From an uncultured Lachnospiraceae bacterium (GTDB taxonomy: Bacteria; Bacillota; Clostridia; Lachnospirales; Lachnospiraceae), in NCBI GenBank assembly GCA_910576815.1, contig CAJTKA010000019.1, positions 6,806 through 70,805 on the forward strand: a stretch of 64,000 nt of DNA, written 5' to 3'. Numbering within the stretch: position 1 is the stretch's first letter; each line of letters begins with the position of its first letter. The position numbers and the translations under genes are program-made. Below are positions 61,439 through 64,000 of the stretch, piece after piece. A model generated the notes under the pieces. It was given only the letters and a program-made list of their open reading frames with translations. It did no database searches and was not told the DNA's origin.

Positions 61439-61630
61439 TTATTCCATACGGAACCTTACCTCCATGAGAACCGCATAATAAGACATTGCAATATCACTGT
61501 GGGCATATGTACCACCATAACGTCCGGCTTTTGAAACAATACCAATCGCATTCATCTGTGCTACCCATTTGCTCGGCGTCATTACAAACCGATTTAATTC
61601 GGCTTCATTTTTAACCGCCTCGAATTGCAC
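61439..61630 (-). pseudogene. KilA-N domain fragment
   Basis: 63 codons. FEAVKNEAELNRFVMTPSKW and NAIGIVSKAGRYGGTYAHSD are the end of a KilA-N DNA-binding domain as found in phage antirepressors and chromosomal relatives. Both the start of the domain and the protein's C-terminus are gone; the frame ends after VLMEVRFRME, with the next fragment beginning at once. The first codon is a GTG inside the domain. Confidence 0.65.
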
Positions 61631-61656
61631 ACGGTAAAAATCCTAAATTGATAAAT

Positions 61657-62004
61657 TTACAGACTATATTCTACCCATTTCCCATCTTTTAATATTTCAA
61701 GTTGTCCCCACTTTGGATTACCTAAATTGCGCCCTTTCACTCGTATTGACGCAAAAGCATCCTGTTGACAATCAGGTAAAGGATCATCAATATCTATCCA
61801 ACCTCGTTCATCTATTTTATCATCCCAATCTTCATAGACTGATTCTACATCTGGATACCATACGTCAAAGGAACATTGATTAGCATCCATACTGCAATAC
61901 TCAAATAAAAGAACCTCTTTCTTTGATTGGTATAACATAATTTTAAAAATGAAATCTTTCTCATTACATTTTATTGGTTCCTCTAAAATCGCGTATTTAC
62001 GCAT
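61657..62004 (-). CDS. Hypothetical protein, 115 residues
   Basis: Intact small acidic protein with AAAGGA and TAAGGA before its ATG. It was not recognised. It is soluble, with no signal peptide or helix, tryptophan-rich in the second half (FDVWYPDVESVYEDWDDK, GWIDIDDPLPDCQQDAFASI) and ends KWGQLEILKDGKWVEYSL. Its size, charge and place among fragments of toxin- or phage-related genes would fit an immunity or antitoxin protein, but that is inference only. It has a low-GC composition like its neighbours. Confidence 0.6.
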   Translation of the reverse strand: MRKYAILEEPIKCNEKDFIFKIMLYQSKKEVLLFEYCSMDANQCSFDVWYPDVESVYEDWDDKIDERGWIDIDDPLPDCQQDAFASIRVKGRNLGNPKWGQLEILKDGKWVEYSL

Positions 62005-62073
62005 TCCTTAATTTCCTTTCCCTTCTGTCAACGCTATTCACCAATTTACTATCATCTGACTCTGAATCCCATA

Positions 62074-62274
62074 TCAGCCGTAAATACACCCACAATCCGG
62101 GATTTCATCCTCCCGATAATTTATCATTTTTCTTACTTCAATCTTCGGCTTGACATTCTCTAAGTTTTCTTTCTTTGAATGGCTTTTCTGCTTATCGTTA
62201 TCCATGCTCTGCTTCACCAGCTGACACACGCACTCCACATGGCTCGATTGTTCCGATTTGATGTCTGCCTTGAT
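62074..62274 (-). pseudogene. Tail fragment of an RlmD-like RNA methyltransferase or similar
   Basis: A 66-codon frame after a stop, without a start codon: IKSEQSSHVECVCQLVKQSM then a lysine-rich stretch and YREDEIPDCGCIYG. The SSHVE-V block resembles the very end of RlmD-type 23S rRNA uridine methyltransferases. The rest of the 62005-62454 gap shows only short unrelated frames and the hairpin at 62424. Confidence 0.3.
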
Positions 62275-62423
62275 TTATTGTATCGAAGTAAAAGGGAATA
62301 AATCAAGGGATTTTACTGTTAAAGGGAACATATCGAAGAAAGTGGTTCCTTCTATTGTTATGTGCGTTCCGTATTTCCTTGATTTCTCCCATACACTCGA
62401 GGTGGATGAGCCATGCACTCAAG

Positions 62424-62455
62424 GTATGTTCCCGATATTAATGTCGGGAACATAC
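62424..62455. terminator. Hairpin after the AlbA_2 gene
   Basis: Perfect 12-bp stem gtatgttcccga (62424-62435) with tcgggaacatac (62444-62455), 8-nt loop. It follows the gene on the minus strand; no T-run is present. Confidence 0.55.
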
Positions 62456-63912
62456 TAGATATTTACTTGCCAAGAACCATAGCGCTTTCCGCCAACTCTT
62501 TCAATTACCTGTTTCTCAACCAACACTTGAATTGCTCTTTGAACCGTTGCTCTAGACACTTTCAGTTCTTCTGCTATCTCTGTTTGCTTAATCTTTGCAT
62601 TTGTTTTCATAAGCATCACAATCTTTGTTTCCAAAGCCTCATCCAAAGCTTCATTTTGATGCTTTGGAACATTAAAATCTGACGCTTTAGAATTATTATC
62701 TACGCTTCGTTCCACTGGATTTTCGCCCACAAGATACTTCTTATTCTTAATCGTAGCATGAACCATAAACGCAACCGTCTTATACTCCGGTTCTGGCAGA
62801 CCTGCTTCTTCCATCTCACGATACATACGGTCTACACCTTCACCGAACTCACGCACATATTCATACTCATGCAAGAGCTGTGCCATCTTTGGATTTCTTG
62901 AAAAATGTATTTCTCGCATATTGTTGAGGCGCACCGTTCCCGGTAGTGTTCCCGGACTCTCCACTGTAATATGGTCATCAAACATCTTAATCTGTATATC
63001 CGTACCCTTTATGCTGTAATCACGATGTGCAATGGCATTTACAATAATCTCTTTCCATGCAAACTCCGGATATTCCGGTTCTGTCACAAATCGTGCATCT
63101 GGTCCAAGATAAGTATGTTCTTTTATCTGTGTTCGCACATATTCAATAGTCTGTTCCACCAAATCAAGAATGCGTCCTTGGAACATCTTATCCTTGATAA
63201 CATTCATCTCTGCGCCGACTTTTGCCTCAGTTCCTTCATATCGTATAAAACGCACTCTTGACCTTGGAAAAAATCTCTGTGGATCTTTTCCAAACATCAT
63301 AATAGCGGCACCGCTCATTTCTTGGCGACCTGCTACATTTACGATGTAATCCTTATTTTGTCTAATATACTCTTCAGGAGTTTTTCCGTAGCCAATCTTC
63401 TCACAATACTTTGCAACAAATTCCATATCAATATCATCCAAAGTACTACGATATACAGGCTCGTCCTCATAGAAACGCATTCCTTTTGAATACATAAGTT
63501 CCATACGTTCATCAAAGGTAAGTTTCTTTGACCTGTCACCAACACGCAAAAATGCTTCATCTCTGTGGTTTACATGCATGTCTGCACTTTGCGGAATCTT
63601 AATAAGTAAAATATGATTTGCATTACCATTCTTATCAATGCAGTCCACTGTTTCCTTTTCAATAAAAATAGATGGCTGGCAGAAATCGTATCCTGCTCGG
63701 AGTATTTCATTGATATTCTTCGCATAATCATCTATTCCGGTAATCTCGCCATTATCTTCAATTCCTACAGCAAGAAGTCCACCATCCGCATTTGCAAATG
63801 CAATCATTGGAGTAGCAATTGCTGTCGCATCAATTTTTGCACTCTTACGATCAAATGACTGCTTCTCTGTAGTCGTACACATTTCTTCAATTGTCATATC
63901 TGTAAGATTCAT
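62455..63912 (-). CDS. ATP-binding regulator with AlbA_2 (Schlafen-like) domain and HTH
   Basis: 485 residues. An N-terminal AlbA_2/Schlafen-AAA domain (EKQSFDRKSAKIDATAIATP, AFANADGGLLAVGIEDNGEI, FLRVGDRSKKLTFDERMEL) is followed by a middle region and a GHKL-like HATPase_c_4 segment (WKEIIVNAIAHRDYSIKGTD, REFGEGVDRMYREM). The C-terminal winged helix is IKQTEIAEELKVSRATVQRA. Such proteins, sometimes labelled RecG-like, are common in genomic islands and are thought to act as transcription or defence regulators. AAAGGAGG lies 6 nt before the ATG. It is the only full-length gene in the AT-rich end region besides the 115-residue protein. Confidence 0.88.
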   Translation of the reverse strand: MNLTDMTIEEMCTTTEKQSFDRKSAKIDATAIATPMIAFANADGGLLAVGIEDNGEITGIDDYAKNINEILRAGYDFCQPSIFIEKETVDCIDKNGNANHILLIKIPQSADMHVNHRDEAFLRVGDRSKKLTFDERMELMYSKGMRFYEDEPVYRSTLDDIDMEFVAKYCEKIGYGKTPEEYIRQNKDYIVNVAGRQEMSGAAIMMFGKDPQRFFPRSRVRFIRYEGTEAKVGAEMNVIKDKMFQGRILDLVEQTIEYVRTQIKEHTYLGPDARFVTEPEYPEFAWKEIIVNAIAHRDYSIKGTDIQIKMFDDHITVESPGTLPGTVRLNNMREIHFSRNPKMAQLLHEYEYVREFGEGVDRMYREMEEAGLPEPEYKTVAFMVHATIKNKKYLVGENPVERSVDNNSKASDFNVPKHQNEALDEALETKIVMLMKTNAKIKQTEIAEELKVSRATVQRAIQVLVEKQVIERVGGKRYGSWQVNI

Positions 63913-63945
63913 CTGCTGCCTCCTTTCTTCTACAACACATAATTA

Positions 63946-63962
63946 GGCGTTTGCGAAACGCC
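63946..63962. promoter_or_regulatory. Palindrome upstream of the AlbA_2 gene, possible operator
   Basis: ggcgttt (63946-63952) and aaacgcc (63956-63962) with a 3-nt centre, 34 nt upstream of the gene. It may be a binding site for the gene's own HTH domain. Confidence 0.4.
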
Positions 63963-64000
63963 AGAACCCGCATAAATACGGAATTCTTTTTGTCACAAAA

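Overview
The window looks like chromosomal DNA from a Gram-positive anaerobe of the class Clostridia, most likely Lachnospiraceae. This rests on the gene families (class II aldolase, WhiA, RapZ, a Crh-like HPr, HPr kinase, a glycine-rich FtsH, Rpn-type and GLUG proteins), on strong AGGAGG ribosome binding sites, and on gene orders known from Bacillota. No rRNA, tRNA or CRISPR array was recognised. Most of the window has balanced base composition; the stretches around 22.5-24.4 kb and 60.6-64 kb are clearly more AT-rich and carry integrase, transposon-like and broken genes.

Layout. 0-14.5 kb is conserved housekeeping: the end of an AGCS amino-acid symporter, fba, a lipid kinase, then a leftward cluster murB-rapZ-whiA-crh-like, a ROK glucokinase, hprK, uvrC overlapping ftsH, and divergent pyrG. 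Crh-like HPr, HprK, glucokinase, aldolase and RapZ together suggest a carbon-status signalling neighbourhood tied to cell-wall synthesis and division. 14.5-25.5 kb is accessory: a decayed LysM gene, a GH3 beta-glucosidase, a DinD/BRO-N protein, a frameshifted surface-polymer transferase chimera, a TnpB-like gene lacking the RuvC catalytic residues, a tyrosine integrase, and an Rpn-family nuclease with an 18-residue coiled-coil repeat.

25.5-35 kb holds two peptide-stress modules. The first is an OmpR-type two-component system with an ATPase and a permease that has lost its middle. The second is a two-component system divergent from an intact three-gene LanFEG-type exporter with an E-loop ATPase; a direct repeat typical of OmpR-family sites lies between them. 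A ketopantoate-reductase-like gene follows.

36-45.6 kb is a nine-gene ion-antiporter operon. Its first seven genes have the order of the antiporter half of membrane-bound hydrogenases (E-F-G-MbhD-MbhE/B-C-D), followed by three more large antiporter-type subunits and no hydrogenase or electron-transfer genes. 45.6-51.9 kb is a translationally coupled pair, an MMPL/RND-like transporter and a membrane-anchored GLUG-repeat protein, behind a strong promoter with an overlapping inverted repeat. 52-55.3 kb is a TrkH-TrkA potassium uptake pair followed by a GGDEF protein with a degenerate receiver.

55.3-64 kb contains a metallo-beta-lactamase-fold protein, a truncated exported protein abutting the back half of a flagellin gene (a rearrangement junction), a large hybrid histidine kinase, a graveyard of AAA ATPase, HEPN-like and KilA-N fragments, an unknown 115-residue protein, and an intact AlbA_2/Schlafen-type ATP-binding regulator. 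A three-hairpin dispersed repeat occurs at 8.3, 30.0 and 37.6 kb. All assignments come from reading the sequence and family knowledge; no database search was run.
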